From Stagnihabitans tardus (lineage in GTDB: Bacteria; Pseudomonadota; Alphaproteobacteria; Rhodobacterales; Rhodobacteraceae), in assembly GCF_009925085.1 (NCBI RefSeq), contig NZ_JAABNR010000022.1, positions 1 through 55,087 on the forward strand: a DNA stretch of 55,087 nucleotides. Direction: 5' to 3'. The translations under genes were made by a program, and so were the position numbers. Positions 8,124 to 16,373 of the stretch are shown one piece after another. Within the stretch, counting starts at the first letter, position 1. Every line of letters begins with the position of its first letter. The notes beneath the pieces are model-generated. The model made no database searches. It had not been told where the DNA came from and worked only from the letters and a program-made list of their open reading frames with translations.

Positions 8124-8139
8124 TGGCCGCGGCCCTTGC
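8124..8139 (+). promoter_or_regulatory. Sigma-54-like element with wrong spacing upstream of rsr
   Basis: TGGCCGCGGCCCTTGC resembles a -24/-12 promoter (TGGC and TTGC boxes), but the GG-to-GC distance is one base longer than the strict sigma-54 spacing. It lies 36 bp upstream of the rsr start. Either it is a decayed promoter or chance similarity in GC-rich DNA. Confidence 0.25.
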
Positions 8140-8174
8140 CCCAGAAAGAGGGGGTGAGAAGGAAAGGACAGATC

Positions 8175-9689
8175 ATGGCGAACAAATCCGTGTTTGCCGC
8201 CTGGAAGGGGCGGCAGCCCACCACCAACGAGGCAGGAGGTCCGGCTCATGCGCTGGCCCCGCGGCATCGCCTGGCGCAGCTTGCCATGACCGGCACCTTC
8301 GGGGCCGCGTTTTACCAGGACGCCCAGACCCAGGTGACCGCACTGATCGAAGCCGCCCAGGCGGTCGAGCCTCGCTTCCTCGCCCAGGCTGCGATCCACG
8401 CCCGGGAGAAGGGCCAGATGAAGGACGCGCCTGCGCTTTTGCTGGCCGTGCTCTCCATGCGCGATCCGGTGCTCTTCGCCCGCGCCTTTCCCCGGGTGGT
8501 GACCTCGGGGCGGGTGCTGCGGTCCTTCGTGCAGATCCTGCGCTCGGGGCAGGTGGGGCGCAAGTCGCTGGGGTCTCGGCCCAAGGCGATGGTGCAGGGC
8601 TGGCTGAACGGCGCCAGTGATGCGCAGGTCCTCTGGGCTTCGGTGGGCAATGACCCCTCGCTGGCCGATGTCATCCGCATGGTTCATCCCAAGCCCGAGA
8701 CGCCCGAGCGCCAGGCGCTTTACGCCTGGGTCCTGGGAAAACCCTGCGACGTGGCGCTCCTGCCGCAGGCGTTGCGCGACCTGATGGCGCTGCGGGCAGG
8801 GGGGGTGGACCTCCCCGACGTGCCCTTCCAGATGCTGACCGACCTTGACCTCTCGCCCGAACACTGGGCCGAGGTGGCACGGCGGGGAAGCTGGCAGATG
8901 CTGCGCCAGGGGCTGAACATGCTGGACCGCAAGGGGGCCTTCACGGTGCCCGGAGTGGCCGAGCATGTGGCCGAGGTCCTGCGTCATCCCAAGGGTCTGC
9001 CCTACCAGATCCTTGCGACGCTGAAAGCGCTGGAGGCCAAGTCGCCTGTCCTGCGCGAGGCGCTGCATGAGGCGCTGGAGGCCTCGACCGCCAAGGTGCC
9101 GGTGGTGCAAGGCTCGGTCGTTGTCTGCCCGGACGTGTCGGGCTCGATGATGTCGCCGGTGACGGGGCATCGGGCAGGGGCCACGACCTCGGTGCGCTGC
9201 ATCGACGTGGCGGCCCTGGTCGCTGCGGCGGTCTTGCGGCAGAACCCGGGGGCCCGCGTCCTGCCCTTTGCCGAGACGGTCCGTCCGCTGCGGCTCGAGG
9301 CGCGGGACACGATCGCCACCAATGCCGAGCGCCTTGCTGCGCTTGGCGGCGGCGGCACCGACTGCGCGGCGCCTTTGGCGGCCCTGAACAGGGCAGGGGA
9401 GGCGCCGGACCTGGTGATCTTCGTCTCGGACAACCAAAGCTGGATGGGGCCGCACCAGCAGGTGACGGGGATGATGGCGGAGTGGACAAGGCTCAAGGCC
9501 CGCAACCGGGCGGCGAAACTGGTCTGCATCGACATCCAGCCCTACGCGACCACCCAGGCGCCCGAGCGCGACGATGTCTTGAACATCGGCGGCTTCTCGG
9601 ACGCGGTCTTCGACCAGGTGGCCGACTTCGCCGCCGGTCGGATGGGTCCCGCCCATTGGGTGGGCCAGATCGCGGCCGTCGAGATATGA
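8175..9689 (+). CDS. rsr: Ro60-like ring protein (Rsr), TROVE + vWA domains
   Basis: 504 residues. A TROVE HEAT-repeat ring (about 10-300) is followed by a von Willebrand A domain with the MIDAS motif DVSGSM at 320-325 and later GGGGTD and FVSDNQSW. Bacterial Ro homologues bind Y RNAs and exonucleases such as PNPase or help rRNA maturation and stress RNA decay. AGGAAAGGA precedes the ATG at 8175; the frame extends upstream to 8067 without family similarity. It is divergent from the RtcR-like gene and followed at once by four Y RNA-like genes and rtcB, the classic partners. Confidence 0.95.
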   Translation: MANKSVFAAWKGRQPTTNEAGGPAHALAPRHRLAQLAMTGTFGAAFYQDAQTQVTALIEAAQAVEPRFLAQAAIHAREKGQMKDAPALLLAVLSMRDPVLFARAFPRVVTSGRVLRSFVQILRSGQVGRKSLGSRPKAMVQGWLNGASDAQVLWASVGNDPSLADVIRMVHPKPETPERQALYAWVLGKPCDVALLPQALRDLMALRAGGVDLPDVPFQMLTDLDLSPEHWAEVARRGSWQMLRQGLNMLDRKGAFTVPGVAEHVAEVLRHPKGLPYQILATLKALEAKSPVLREALHEALEASTAKVPVVQGSVVVCPDVSGSMMSPVTGHRAGATTSVRCIDVAALVAAAVLRQNPGARVLPFAETVRPLRLEARDTIATNAERLAALGGGGTDCAAPLAALNRAGEAPDLVIFVSDNQSWMGPHQQVTGMMAEWTRLKARNRAAKLVCIDIQPYATTQAPERDDVLNIGGFSDAVFDQVADFAAGRMGPAHWVGQIAAVEI

Positions 9690-9719
9690 CCTTTCCCCGG
9701 GCCCCAGGGCCCGGGGGAG

Positions 9720-9795
9720 CCCCGAGGAATGCTTGCGGGACTACAGTCTGGCCGGTCCGGGACCGGGTCGTCCCGCACACCCCTTGTCCTCGGGA
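9720..9795 (+). ncRNA. Y RNA-like RNA, copy 1 (short, without tRNA-like module)
   Basis: CCCGAGGA (9721-9728) pairs perfectly with TCCTCGGG (9787-9794). Inside, TGCGGGAC (9734-9741) pairs with GTCCCGCA (9770-9777). Between the helices lie the unpaired ATG and CCTTG strands expected of the Ro-binding helix. The motif GGGACTACAG follows the second helix strand, as in the other copies. The loop holds a hairpin CCGGTC/GACCGG (9752-9766) instead of T- and D-arms. Hence this resembles a minimal Y RNA. Exact ends are inferred from the helices. Confidence 0.7.
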
Positions 9796-9805
9796 CCCAA
9801 GACGA

Positions 9806-9916
9806 CCCGGCGAATGCCGGCGGAACTCCAGTCGGTCGCGGGTTCGACCCCCGCCATGGGCGCAAGCCCCTGTAGCTCAGCGGTAGAGCAACTGTTTCGC
9901 CTCCCTCGTCGCCGGA
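9806..9916 (+). ncRNA. Y RNA, copy 2 (YrlA type with permuted tRNA-like module)
   Basis: The outer helix CCGGCGA (9807-9813) pairs with TCGCCGG (9909-9915). The second helix GGCGGAAC pairs with GTTTCGCC (9894-9901). Inside sit a T-arm GCGGG-TTCGACC-CCCGC (9838-9854), an acceptor-like stem with one mismatch and a GCAA loop (9855-9872), then TA and a D-arm GCTC-AGCGGTA-GAGC (9875-9889). The T-arm comes before the D-arm, so this is a circularly permuted tRNA mimic, the hallmark of YrlA. The conserved GAATGCCG and ACTCCAG segments are present. Confidence 0.88.
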
Positions 9917-9922
9917 CCCGAA

Positions 9923-10050
9923 TTCGGGGCGAATGCCGACGTGACTACAGCGTCACACCGGCCCATCCGTGGGGTTCAAGCCCCCACCTTGCAGGCGTCC
10001 AACGGTGCGGACGGGATGGGCTTGGGTCACGTCACCCTTGTCGCCCCGAC
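9923..10050 (+). ncRNA. Y RNA-like RNA, copy 3 (divergent tRNA-like module)
   Basis: TCGGGGCGA (9924-9932) pairs perfectly with TCGCCCCGA (10041-10049), and GACGTGAC (9938-9945) pairs with GTCACGTC (10026-10033). The shared GAATGCCG and GACTACAG motifs follow. Inside, GCCCATCC (9961-9968) pairs with GGATGGGC (10014-10021) and encloses a T-arm-like hairpin GTGGGG-TTCAAGC-CCCCAC (9969-9987) and a D-arm-like GTCC-AACGGTGC-GGAC (9997-10012). The 7-bp acceptor-like stem of copies 2 and 4 is missing, so this is a distinct architecture. Confidence 0.78.
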
Positions 10051-10055
10051 CCACA

Positions 10056-10189
10056 CCCCCCCGGCGAATGCCGGCGGCACTACAGATTGAACCTCTCGAG
10101 GTCGCGGGTTCGAATCCCGCCACGGGGCAAGCCCCGTGTAGCTCAGCGGTAGAGCGCGCCGTGTCGCCAATCCCTCGTCGCCGGGGGTC
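10056..10189 (+). ncRNA. Y RNA, copy 4 (YrlA type, best-preserved permuted tRNA-like module)
   Basis: CCCCCGGCGA (10058-10067) pairs perfectly with TCGCCGGGGG (10178-10187). GGCGGCAC (10073-10080) pairs with GTGTCGCC (10161-10168). The module contains a T-arm GCGGG-TTCGAAT-CCCGC (10104-10120), a perfect 7-bp acceptor-like stem closed by CAAG (10121-10138), the U8-A9-like TA, and a D-arm GCTC-AGCGGTA-GAGC (10141-10155). The order T-arm, acceptor, D-arm is a permuted tRNA. The RNA ends 15 bp before rtcB. Confidence 0.9.
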
Positions 10190-10204
10190 CTTTGAAAGAC
10201 GAAG

Positions 10205-11614
10205 ATGATGACCGATGACAAGCATTCCCCGATCACCGGGGCCGATTTGATCGCCTGGGGCCACCGCCCTGGCCGCCAATTTCCCACCCTCCTCGCCGAA
10301 GCCGCGCAGGCCCTGGCCGAAGGCGCCGACCGCGACACCATCCGGGCGCGGCTGGAGCGCTTGATCCCGGCACCCCTGGCCCATCTGTCCCTGCAGGACG
10401 AGGGCGCCGTGCCGCTGCATGTCAACCTGACCGCCTCCGACCCCGACGAGGAGGCCAACCTGCAAGCCGTCCTCGCGACGATGCGGGACGTCCTGCGCAC
10501 GCCCACCGTGACGGCGGGGGCCATCCTGCCCGACGCCTGCCCGGCGGGCCCCCTGGGGACCATCCCGGTCGGCGGCGTGGTGGCCGCGCGGAACGCGATC
10601 CATCCGGGGATGCATTCGGCCGATATCTGCTGTTCGGTCATGCTGACGGATCTGGGCGAGGTCGATCCCAAGGCCGCGCTGGATGCGGCACAGGCCATCA
10701 CCCATTTCGGTCCGGGCGGGCGCGGGCCGGACGAGCGTCTCCCGGTCGATCCCGAGCTGCTGGACGCCTTCCGCGCCAACCCCTTCCTGAGCGGGGCCAA
10801 GATGCTGCACCTGGCGCAGTCGCATATGGGGACGCAAGGTGACGGGAACCACTTCCTGTTCATCGGGCGCTCGGCGGCCAGCGGGCGGGTGGCGATGGTG
10901 ACCCATCACGGCTCTCGGGGCCCTGGGGGCTTGCTCTACAAGGCCGGGATGGAGGTGGCCGAGGGCTTCCGCAAGCGGCTTTCGCCTGTGACCTTGAAGC
11001 AGAACGCCTGGATCCCGGCGGACACCGAGGAGGGTCTTGCCTATTGGGAGGCCCTGCAAATTCTCCGCCGCTGGACCAAGGCCAACCACGATGCGCTTCA
11101 TCAGGCGGTGGCGGATCGCGTCGGCGCGGCCCCCGGAGCGCGCTTCTGGAACGAGCACAACTTCGTCTTCAAGCGGGGTGACATCTACCTGCACGGCAAG
11201 GGGGCGACCCCGGCTTGGACCGACTATGCCGAGGATGCCACGGGCTTGACGCTGGTGCCCTTGAACATGGCCGAGCCGGTGCTGGTGGTGAAGGGCCGCG
11301 ATGCGTCCCATGCCCTGGGGTTCTCGCCCCACGGAGCGGGGCGCAACTGGTCGCGGACCGAGCATCGCCGTCGCCTCGGCGCCTTGACCCCCGATCAGGC
11401 GCTGGCCGCCGAGACGCAAGGGCTGGACATCCGCTTCCATGCGGGCGGGGTGGATGCTTCCGAGCTGCCCTCGTCCTACAAGCCCGCCGCGACCCTGGTC
11501 CGCCAGATCGGCGAGCATGGCCTGGCCGAGGTCGTCGACCGCATCGAGCCCCATGGCTGCATCATGGCGGGCGACATCCCTCCCTTTTGGGAGGCCAAAC
11601 GGTCGCGCCGCTGA
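10205..11614 (+). CDS. rtcB: RtcB 3'-phosphate/2',3'-cyclic phosphate RNA ligase
   Basis: 469 residues. RtcB joins RNA ends carrying 3'-phosphate or 2',3'-cyclic phosphate to 5'-OH ends using GTP and manganese. Expected catalytic motifs are visible: D140-I-C-C143 for metal binding, GDGNHF, THHGSRGPG, NEHNF, and the guanylylated histidine in PHGAGRNWSR (His376). The start is ATG 10205 or the next codon at 10208, after AAAGACGAAG. It is the last gene of the rsr-Y RNA-rtcB unit and is followed by a strong terminator. No rtcA (RNA cyclase) is present in the window. The motif variants (DICC, PHGAGR) suggest a diverged RtcB subgroup. Confidence 0.93.
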   Translation: MMTDDKHSPITGADLIAWGHRPGRQFPTLLAEAAQALAEGADRDTIRARLERLIPAPLAHLSLQDEGAVPLHVNLTASDPDEEANLQAVLATMRDVLRTPTVTAGAILPDACPAGPLGTIPVGGVVAARNAIHPGMHSADICCSVMLTDLGEVDPKAALDAAQAITHFGPGGRGPDERLPVDPELLDAFRANPFLSGAKMLHLAQSHMGTQGDGNHFLFIGRSAASGRVAMVTHHGSRGPGGLLYKAGMEVAEGFRKRLSPVTLKQNAWIPADTEEGLAYWEALQILRRWTKANHDALHQAVADRVGAAPGARFWNEHNFVFKRGDIYLHGKGATPAWTDYAEDATGLTLVPLNMAEPVLVVKGRDASHALGFSPHGAGRNWSRTEHRRRLGALTPDQALAAETQGLDIRFHAGGVDASELPSSYKPAATLVRQIGEHGLAEVVDRIEPHGCIMAGDIPPFWEAKRSRR

Positions 11615-11626
11615 GCGGGCCGTTTT

Positions 11627-11665
11627 GCTGCCGGACAGGTCCCACTGTCCGGCAGCCTGCCTTTT
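11627..11665 (+). terminator. Rho-independent terminator after rtcB
   Basis: GCTGCCGGACAG (11627-11638) and CTGTCCGGCAGC (11645-11656) form a perfect 12-bp stem with a six-base loop, 13 bp after the rtcB stop. A short TTTT run follows at 11662-11665. Confidence 0.8.
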
Positions 11666-11925
11666 CTCCGGGCGATCCGGTTTGGTCTGGCCGGGGACAA
11701 GGGCAGGCTCTTCGTGGAGAGGGCAAAGCTCACCACGACGCGGACCGCCTCTTGCCGGAACACGTCCAGCAAGGCCTGGCGCTCGGGAATCCCGCGCCAG
11801 GGCGGCCAGGATCCCTGGACCAAGCTTGGCGCGGTTCCGGGGCTCCGTCTTGCCCGGTCGGGGTTTGGGTCCGGTCCCTTTTTCGCGCTGTTTGCAGCAC
11901 GGGAGATGAGCCATTGGCAGAGCCG
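11666..11925. other. Gap after the rtcB terminator; no gene seen
   Basis: About 260 bp without a recognisable protein on either strand. It leads directly into decayed transposase sequence and may be old insertion debris. Confidence 0.5.
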
Positions 11926-12076
11926 GAACGGATGACCTTCGCAGGGAAGCGGAGCGGATCGCACTGACGCGCGGGCTTTCACGCAAACAGGTTGCCGATG
12001 ATCCTGGGGTCGGGATGCCGACGCGGAACACCTGGATTGCGGCGCATCGGAACAGGGTGGTGATGTCGCGGGCGGA
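11926..12076 (+). pseudogene. Decayed IS3-family OrfA fragment
   Basis: In the frame starting around 11926 the sequence reads REAERIALTRGLSRKQVADD and continues GVGMPTRNTWIAAHRNRVV, then SRADRE. This matches the helix-turn-helix segment of IS3 OrfA proteins (normally LGVGxSTLNKWIxxHRD). The reading then degenerates and there is no intact OrfB. It is a relic. Confidence 0.7.
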
Positions 12077-12216
12077 TCGTGAACGAACGACTTCGGCGAG
12101 AACCGGACCGTCGTTGAAGGCTCAAGGTGGAGGAGGGTCAGGAAATGATCCGGTGGCCTGCTGCCGGTCTCGTGGATACGTGGACAAGATCGTGACCAAG
12201 GACCTCGAGAGTGGAC

Positions 12217-12292
12217 ATGACGAGACGAAAGTGCGGCCGCGCGTTCAAGATCGCGGCCGCAAGGCTGGTCCCGGAACACCTGCAGCGCCCGG
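12217..12292 (+). pseudogene. Second IS3 OrfA-like start, truncated
   Basis: An ATG at 12217 opens MTRRKCGRAFKIAAARLVPE, which resembles the N-terminus of IS3 OrfA (MTRRxxxREFKxEAxRLV). Similarity is lost after about 20 codons, at the end of the convergent VPLPA gene. Either a second element or a rearranged part of the first. Confidence 0.55.
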
Positions 12293-15064
12293 TCAGGCCG
12301 GCGAAAGGGAGCCCTTGCCCTTGCGAAGGAACAACAGGGCAAGCCCCCCCAGCAAGAGCACCAGGCTGCCCGGCAAGGGCACGGCGCTCGGGGCCAGGCT
12401 GACGTCGGTGCCATCGGCAAAGGCGAAGGCAAGACCCAGGGGCGCGGTGCCGGTAAAACTGTAGCTCAGGAGCAAGTCGCTGCCAGAGCCATGGTCTTGC
12501 CCCAGGTAAAGCCCGGTGCCGAACCAGCTTTTCAGCGAGGCCATGTCGGTGAAGGTCTGGTCGAAGCTGGTGAAGAAAGCTGTCCCGCTGCTCAGCCGGG
12601 TGAAGATGTTCAAATGCAGCGATCCCGAAAGACCGAAGTCGCCCTGGGTCTCCAGCAGGTCGAGGTAAAAACCCTGGCCAAAGACACTGGTCGCAGACAT
12701 GAAGGCCTCGCCGTGCATTTGCACGTCGCCTGCGGTCGTCCCCTTCGCGATCGACAGATATTCCTCGACATGGGCCGTGCCCGCCAATCCGGTCGGGTCG
12801 GCGACCAGGGTGGTGGAGAGGGTATTCGCGACCTGCGGCAGCGCCAGCGGCGTGACCGCTGTCCCGTTGTAGCGGTGGCCTTCGGCATGAACCGGGCCGC
12901 TTGCCGCCTGGACCGTGCCGGAGAGGATCGGCCTGATGCTGCTCTCATGGTCACGCAGGACGAAACTGGCCTCCGACCCCAGGGCGCCGTCTGCGCTGAC
13001 CAGGGCATCGGCGCGTTTCGGCTGGCCACCGCCATAGCCGCCGCTGCGCACCGAGGCCGAGGCCACCGCCTTGCCCTGGGTGGCCTGGACCGAGATGACG
13101 GCCAGGCCATCTCCGGCCGCTCCGCCATCCCCATTGCCACCGTCCACCCAGCCAGAGGCCGAGACCTCTGTGGCGGTCGAACGCAGCGTGATGCGCGCCT
13201 CGGCCGCTCCGCCCCGGCCCAGGCCGCCCCAGTTCGAGGCATTGCCCCCGGTGGCCTTGGCCGTGACACGCGTCGAGTGCGTGTCGCTGCGGTCCAGCGT
13301 CAGGACCGAGACCGCCCGCCCGCCATTGCCATCCCGCCCCGTCCCGGCCCCGCCCGCAACCGCCTCCTGTTCGAGGATCGCATCCCGAGACCCTGCGGCG
13401 GAAACGGAGTTCTCGAGGATGACATCGGCGCCATTCCCGGCGGCACCCACGAAGTTCGTGCCGCCGAAGCCGCCGATCGCCTTGACTGTGGCCGTCGATG
13501 TCCCGGCGGCGCTGGCCGCATAGGCCCTGGCCCGTGCCGTGGTCCCATCCCCGGCCTGATCCATGCCCCAGCTGAACGCCCCCTCGGTGCCTGTCGCCGT
13601 CGCAGTTGCCGTGGCATCTCCCGAAGCGCTCTCCGCCCTTGCATCGGCCAGCACATCTGCGCCCAAGGCCGTGGCCGTGGCATTTGCATTGCCTGCTCCG
13701 GCCCGGACCGTCGCCTGGGCGTTGCCCCCGGTGCTCTTGGCCGTGCCCGAGACCGTTTCGGCGACCTGCGAGGTGACATCGACGCGCGCCTCCGTCCCCT
13801 GGCCCCCGCCGGCTTCGGAGCTTGCCGCGATCTCGCGGGCAAGGTTGTCCACCACGGTCAGGCTCGAGACCCCCCGGCCCTGCAGATTGCCGGGCAAAGG
13901 AAGAACCCCGCCGCCATAGGCGAACTGGCTCAGGTTCAGGACGCCCGTCGTTGTCCCCGTGACACCGTCCACCAGGATGGAATCGCCGCCCCTGGTGTTG
14001 CTGCCAAATCCGCCAAAGCCCCCGATTTGCGTCGCCGTGACCCAGACCGTTCCGCCCTGGGTCGAGACCCCCTTGGCCGAGGCGGAGGCCGTCCCGCCAC
14101 TTTGCCCATCCCCGCCGCCCTGGCCGCCTGTAGCGGTCGCCGTGGCGCGCACATCCCCGCTGCCGGTCACATCCGCCAGGGCACTGGCATGGGCGCCATC
14201 CTGACCTTGGCCCGCCCGCCCCCCGAAAGCTTCGGCCGTCCCCGCGGTCTCGCTGCGCTGCGAGGTCAGGCGGACCGTCGCCGTGGCCGTCCCGCCCGCT
14301 CCGCCGAGCGAAGAGCCCGTGTCTCCGCCCTGTGCCTTGGCGCGGTAATCGGCCGGGCCGCCGCTGCCCAGGGTCAGGTCGATGACAGAGCTTGCATCGC
14401 CCCCCGACCCCGACTGAAGCGCGCCACTTCCCCCGTTGCCGCCATAGGCTTCCTGCCACGCATGGATGGTCCCGGTCGTGTCTGCCTCGACCGTGTTCAG
14501 CGCCGAAGCCGCCCCGCCATTGCCTGCGTTTCCTTGCGCGGAGAAGCCGTCCCCGCCCGCCGTCTGCCGCGTGCCGACCCAGACCGTCCCGCCATCCAGC
14601 GACCGGCCCGAAGCCCTTGCGACGGCCGTGCCGCCATCGGTGCCGTCCTGGCCAGGGTCGAAGGCCCCGCCGCCGCTGGAGCCAAAGGCCTCGGCCGTGG
14701 CGCGGACCTCGCCCAGGCTTTCCGCCCTTGCCTCGGCCTCGGCATCGGCCGCCGTGCCCGCGATGCCGCCATAGCCGGGCCGCCCCGCCCGGGCACTGGC
14801 ATAGGCCGAGGCATTCACCGCGGCGTCGTTGATCGCGACGGAGCGCACCGAGCTGCCCGACCCGCCGACCTCGCCCGTCCCGCGGTCCGCGCCCGATCCG
14901 CCCTCCTGGCTCAGAGTGGTGCCCTCGGCATCGCTGCTCGACAGGGTGGCATCGAGATTGACGCCGGACAGGCCGATGACATGGAGGGTTGCGGCTTGCC
15001 CCGACAGGCCAAGGCTCATCACAAGGGGCAGGGCGGTCATGCAGGACCGGGTCAATCGCATCAT
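12293..15064 (-). CDS. Large Gly/Ala/Thr-rich exported repeat protein with VPLPA-type C-terminal sorting signal
   Basis: 923 residues. An N-terminal signal peptide (MMRLTRSCMTALPLVMSLGL, cleavage likely after SGQA) precedes about 700 residues of low-complexity Gly/Ala/Ser/Thr sequence. These segments alternate AxAxA strands with GGNGG-type turns, suggesting a beta-solenoid. A non-repetitive domain at about 720-885 follows. The tail reads AVPLPGSLVLLLGGLALLFLR then KGKGS: a proline-rich motif, a transmembrane helix and a basic end, as in the VPLPA-CTERM family of Rhodobacteraceae. Such tails direct sorting or processing at the cell surface. Function is unknown; an extracellular matrix or surface protein is plausible. 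No sortase-like gene is adjacent. Confidence 0.85.
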   Translation of the reverse strand: MMRLTRSCMTALPLVMSLGLSGQAATLHVIGLSGVNLDATLSSSDAEGTTLSQEGGSGADRGTGEVGGSGSSVRSVAINDAAVNASAYASARAGRPGYGGIAGTAADAEAEARAESLGEVRATAEAFGSSGGGAFDPGQDGTDGGTAVARASGRSLDGGTVWVGTRQTAGGDGFSAQGNAGNGGAASALNTVEADTTGTIHAWQEAYGGNGGSGALQSGSGGDASSVIDLTLGSGGPADYRAKAQGGDTGSSLGGAGGTATATVRLTSQRSETAGTAEAFGGRAGQGQDGAHASALADVTGSGDVRATATATGGQGGGDGQSGGTASASAKGVSTQGGTVWVTATQIGGFGGFGSNTRGGDSILVDGVTGTTTGVLNLSQFAYGGGVLPLPGNLQGRGVSSLTVVDNLAREIAASSEAGGGQGTEARVDVTSQVAETVSGTAKSTGGNAQATVRAGAGNANATATALGADVLADARAESASGDATATATATGTEGAFSWGMDQAGDGTTARARAYAASAAGTSTATVKAIGGFGGTNFVGAAGNGADVILENSVSAAGSRDAILEQEAVAGGAGTGRDGNGGRAVSVLTLDRSDTHSTRVTAKATGGNASNWGGLGRGGAAEARITLRSTATEVSASGWVDGGNGDGGAAGDGLAVISVQATQGKAVASASVRSGGYGGGQPKRADALVSADGALGSEASFVLRDHESSIRPILSGTVQAASGPVHAEGHRYNGTAVTPLALPQVANTLSTTLVADPTGLAGTAHVEEYLSIAKGTTAGDVQMHGEAFMSATSVFGQGFYLDLLETQGDFGLSGSLHLNIFTRLSSGTAFFTSFDQTFTDMASLKSWFGTGLYLGQDHGSGSDLLLSYSFTGTAPLGLAFAFADGTDVSLAPSAVPLPGSLVLLLGGLALLFLRKGKGSLSPA

Positions 15065-15087
15065 TGAAAACTCGCATTCGACTGTGA

Positions 15088-15107
15088 GTCTCCGATGCTT
15101 CGGAGAC
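15088..15107. promoter_or_regulatory. Leader hairpin just upstream of the VPLPA-type gene
   Basis: GTCTCCGA and TCGGAGAC form a perfect 8-bp stem with a TGCT loop, 24 bp upstream of the start codon at 15064. In the mRNA it would lie close to the ribosome-binding site. It could be a translational control element or protein-binding dyad. Confidence 0.45.
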
Positions 15108-16292
15108 GGTTTGCGCCGAAACCATCACATGGCCCTTGGGCAATTTGCAAGCCAGCATCAGCCTTGCCTTCCAATGGGCAACCGGGGTCGGGTATCGAAT
15201 GTTCTTCCGCAATCATGGGTTGCCCGGGGGGGTGAACGAAAACCCCCGGGGCAAACCGCCGATTCTGGCTCTCTAAATCGAATTGCAGTCGGATGGAGGG
15301 TTGGTGTTATGGAGCTCTTCAAATCGAGAACTCGGGCCCGGCTGCGTTCAATCGTCGGCATTGGGGGGGCGGATGCAACGAAGGTTCGGATCGTCGAAGC
15401 GATCTTCCAACGTGTCTCGCATGATTGGGACGGACATTCCCTCCCGCCGTCTAGACCTGTGCGCTGCCGTCCCCGGTTTTCGTGCAACCGCGCGACTGTA
15501 TCCTGGGCGCGCCGATCGGGGAAACTGCAAGGGCCACGGCCAGGCACACAACCATAAGGCGAATTGCGTTTCACCGGAAAATTGGGCTCCCGGATCGAAA
15601 TGGGCTGCGCTCCACCTTGCGAAATTGGACAGGCCAGATCCCTCCCGCAAACGCGGGTCTGGGCAATTGGACTGGAAATCATCAGCCGCAAAACCAGGGA
15701 GGCTCGCAGCAATCACAAGCCTCGCTCGGTGCCCTTTATGAACAAGACCGAAATTCGAGCCCTTGAGAATTGCCCTGACGCATCTTGTTTTCGAGAGGCT
15801 GCTTCCTAGCGTCTGCGTCTATGTCCATTCCACAAAAGGTGACTTTGAAAGCCAGCGTCTTGCCGAAAGCCTCGACCTCCGAACAGGTCGTTACCCTTCC
15901 GGCGGCCGAAGTCTCTGTCACCGCAGTCGCATCCTCGACCCCGGTGCCGCCGACCGGTCTGCGGATGCTGACGGATTGGACGAAGACGGCAGTTTCGGCG
16001 CTTGGGTTAAATGTGCTCGAGACCTCGGTGATGTGAACGGCGACGGGCAGGGCAGGGGCTGACACGATGACCGGGGGCACCGGGCGGACCTGTTCACCTT
16101 CGGCGCAGGTCCCGGCGGTGACGTTCTGGTCATCACAGGGCTGGCCTCAAGCCTGGCCGGGGTGAGACTGGCTTCGGCCACGGCGGGTGCCGATGCGCAT
16201 CACGGTCACCGCAACCGGGGAGACCGTCTTGTTGGCCGGCGTGACTCTGGTGAGTCCGGGCCTGGTGGGTGATTTCCCGTTCTGACCTTGGC
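15108..16292. other. 1.2-kb stretch without a convincing gene
   Basis: Several short open frames exist on both strands (for example 15783-16036 on plus and 15736-16080 on minus) but none shows a recognisable domain, good start context or clear codon bias. The DNA is less GC-rich than the flanks. Likely degenerate sequence, plus the promoter of the VPLPA-type gene at its left end. Confidence 0.45.
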
Positions 16293-16328
16293 GCGCCCAT
16301 GCCGGAACCTTGGGCCCGGCATGGGCGC
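16293..16328 (-). terminator. Strong hairpin downstream of the RpiR-family gene
   Basis: GCGCCCATGCCGG (16293-16305) and CCGGCATGGGCGC (16316-16328) form a perfect 13-bp stem. It lies 45 bp beyond the stop codon of the regulator. There is no clear T-tract, so termination efficiency is uncertain. Confidence 0.5.
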
Positions 16329-16373
16329 CGAACCCGTAGGCCGCCCTGGAACCCGTATCGCCGGACCAAGGCG

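Noticed and set aside
8001-9656. Long N-terminal extension of the RtcR-like frame
   Set aside because: It runs antisense through rsr. The family-typical start MRNVVLGFLG at 8000 marks the real N-terminus.
9838-9889. Possible tRNA gene at the TTCGA and GCTCAGCGGTAGAGC motifs (and again at 10104-10155)
   Set aside because: The T-arm precedes the D-arm and no anticodon arm lies between them. Both sites lie inside Y RNA outer helices, so they are tRNA mimics rather than tRNAs.
12491-15067. 858-codon open frame on the plus strand
   Set aside because: It is antisense to the VPLPA-type gene, whose biased Gly/Ala codons keep other frames open. It has no recognisable domain.
15736-16080. 114-codon minus-strand frame with a fairly ordinary composition
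   Set aside because: No recognised domain and no good start site, and an overlapping plus-strand frame looks equally plausible. Left as unassigned sequence.
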